Part shown: positions 63,404 to 64,000 of the stretch, piece by piece | Numbering within the stretch: the first letter of the stretch is position 1 | Layout: every line of letters begins with the position of its first letter | Notes under the pieces: model-generated | What the model was told of the DNA's origin: nothing | Databases searched by the model: none | What the model saw: the letters and a program-made list of their open reading frames with translations, nothing else | Position numbers and translations under genes: made by a program | Assembly (NCBI RefSeq): GCF_013403565.1 | Contig: NZ_CP058627.1 | Span: 2,914,001-2,978,000, forward strand | DNA: 64,000 nucleotides | Origin: Chitinibacter bivalviorum | GTDB taxonomy: Bacteria; Pseudomonadota; Gammaproteobacteria; Burkholderiales; Chitinibacteraceae | Direction: 5' to 3'

Positions 63404-63859
63404 ATGTCACTCTTGCATTGGCATCAGCGCCTCGCCGAGGCCAAGCCACTTAACCTACTCGCGCCGCTGGCCGACTTGCTGCTGCGTCTGTATATCGCCA
63501 AAGTTTTTTTCCTGTCGGGGCTGACCAAAATCGCCGATTGGGAAACGACCATCGCGCTGTTTACCGACGAATACCATGTACCCCTGTTGCCGCCGCAACT
63601 GGCCGCGCTCGGCGGCACAGTCGGTGAGCTGGTGCTGCCCGTATTGCTGGTACTCGGCCTGTTGACGCGATTATCGGCTGTGGGGCTGTTTGTACTGAAT
63701 TTGGTCGCCGTGGCCTCGTATTACCACGTCTTGAAAGACATCCCTGCCGCGCTGCAAGACCATCTGGAATGGGGGTTGATGATCTTTGCCTTGGCCGCCA
63801 TCCCGCTGCGCCGCTGGGGTTTGGATACATTGTTGCTACGCCGTAGCGCATCCAATTAA
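63404..63859 (+). CDS. DoxX family membrane protein
   Basis: This is 151 residues with four hydrophobic segments between about 22 and 140. The motif RLYIAKVFFLSGLTKIADWE is typical of DoxX proteins. DoxX proteins are linked to redox and sulfur stress and often accompany DUF2282 or DUF692 genes. Here the DUF2282 gene is 172 bases upstream. It is followed 10 bases later by a thioredoxin-fold gene. Confidence 0.9.
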   Translation: MSLLHWHQRLAEAKPLNLLAPLADLLLRLYIAKVFFLSGLTKIADWETTIALFTDEYHVPLLPPQLAALGGTVGELVLPVLLVLGLLTRLSAVGLFVLNLVAVASYYHVLKDIPAALQDHLEWGLMIFALAAIPLRRWGLDTLLLRRSASN

Positions 63860-63869
63860 AGGAAAAATA

Positions 63870-64000
63870 ATGCGCAAATTCTGGCTGAGTCTTTTTTTGG
63901 TTTTTTCAATGGCCCATAGCAACGCCGTGCCGACGCTGGTGGGGCAAGACGTCGTCAGCGGCAAAAATATCAGCCTTGCTCAGTACAAAAACCAGACCGT
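63870..64000 (+). CDS. Exported thioredoxin-fold protein (partial, cut by window end)
   Basis: Only the first 43 codons are visible. AAAGGA precedes the ATG. A signal peptide (KFWLSLFLVFSMAHSNA) leads into PTLVGQDVVSGKNISLAQYK, the start expected of TlpA- or redoxin-like thiol proteins. The active-site motif is beyond the window. It is probably co-transcribed with DoxX. Confidence 0.65.
   Translation, partial: MRKFWLSLFLVFSMAHSNAVPTLVGQDVVSGKNISLAQYKNQT

Noticed and set aside
1..64000. tRNA, rRNA, CRISPR array, prophage or intact insertion sequence
   Set aside because: I looked in the gaps and found no cloverleaf-like or rRNA sequence, no regularly spaced short repeats outside the adhesin gene, and no transposase or integrase gene.

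Overview
The window looks like chromosomal DNA from a betaproteobacterium. A Neisseriales/Chromobacteriaceae-type organism is my best guess. This is inferred from the DUF2782–thrB pairing, the layout of the aa3 cytochrome oxidase operon with its small DUF2970 and DUF2909 proteins, and the trimeric-type porin. No rRNA, tRNA, CRISPR array or phage genes were seen. Genes are dense apart from two repeat-rich or decayed stretches (about 2.75–3.9 kb and 25.4–26.8 kb).

Layout. 0–4.7 kb: small exported proteins of unknown function, a DUF3313 protein, and an island of direct repeats and hairpins. 4.8–11.1 kb: polA (minus strand), then DUF2782, thrB, an ECF-type sigma factor, a zinc-binding anti-sigma-like protein and an FAD-linked dehydrogenase. 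11.2–28.6 kb: a type I secretion/adhesin locus. It holds a LapB-like ABC exporter, a LapC-like membrane fusion protein, a LuxR-type regulator with a degenerate receiver, a 3261-residue LapA-like adhesin and, after a 1.5 kb non-coding gap, a TolC-type outer-membrane protein with an extra C-terminal domain. The adhesin carries a candidate LapG site (TAAG, residues 118–121), three 1575-bp DNA repeats that look identical, seven 342-bp repeats, RTX repeats and a type I C-terminal signal. Its leader has a strong CRP-like site overlapping a perfect 12-bp hairpin that buries the ribosome binding site.

28.7–36 kb: housekeeping and regulatory genes (rlmH, maf, an S4 protein, an SDR with a divergent LysR regulator, a chemoreceptor, a lipoprotein, DUF2189). 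36–44.1 kb: a cytochrome c oxidase operon (coxB, coxA, a 31-residue membrane peptide, cox11, DUF2970, coxC, SURF1, an accessory protein, ctaA, ctaB), which supplies the enzyme together with its copper and heme A assembly steps. 44.1–56.8 kb: an HDOD protein, then two peptide ABC transporters in opposite orientation (dppBCDF on minus, oppA–oppBCDF on plus) flanking a porin. Together these make an outer-membrane plus inner-membrane peptide uptake block.

56.8–64 kb: a segment bounded by two inverted, nearly identical 185-bp MITE-like elements. It encodes an erythromycin-esterase-family lipoprotein, a PEBP protein, AraC and LysR regulators, an AhpD-like protein and a YHS protein. After it come grxC, a DUF2282/BufA1-type small protein, DoxX and a partial thioredoxin-fold protein.

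The most unusual items are the adhesin (repeat homogeneity, protease site, RBS hairpin with CRP site), the TolC fusion, the paired MITE-like elements, the 31-residue peptide in the cox operon and the overlapping divergent starts of DUF2909 and SURF1.
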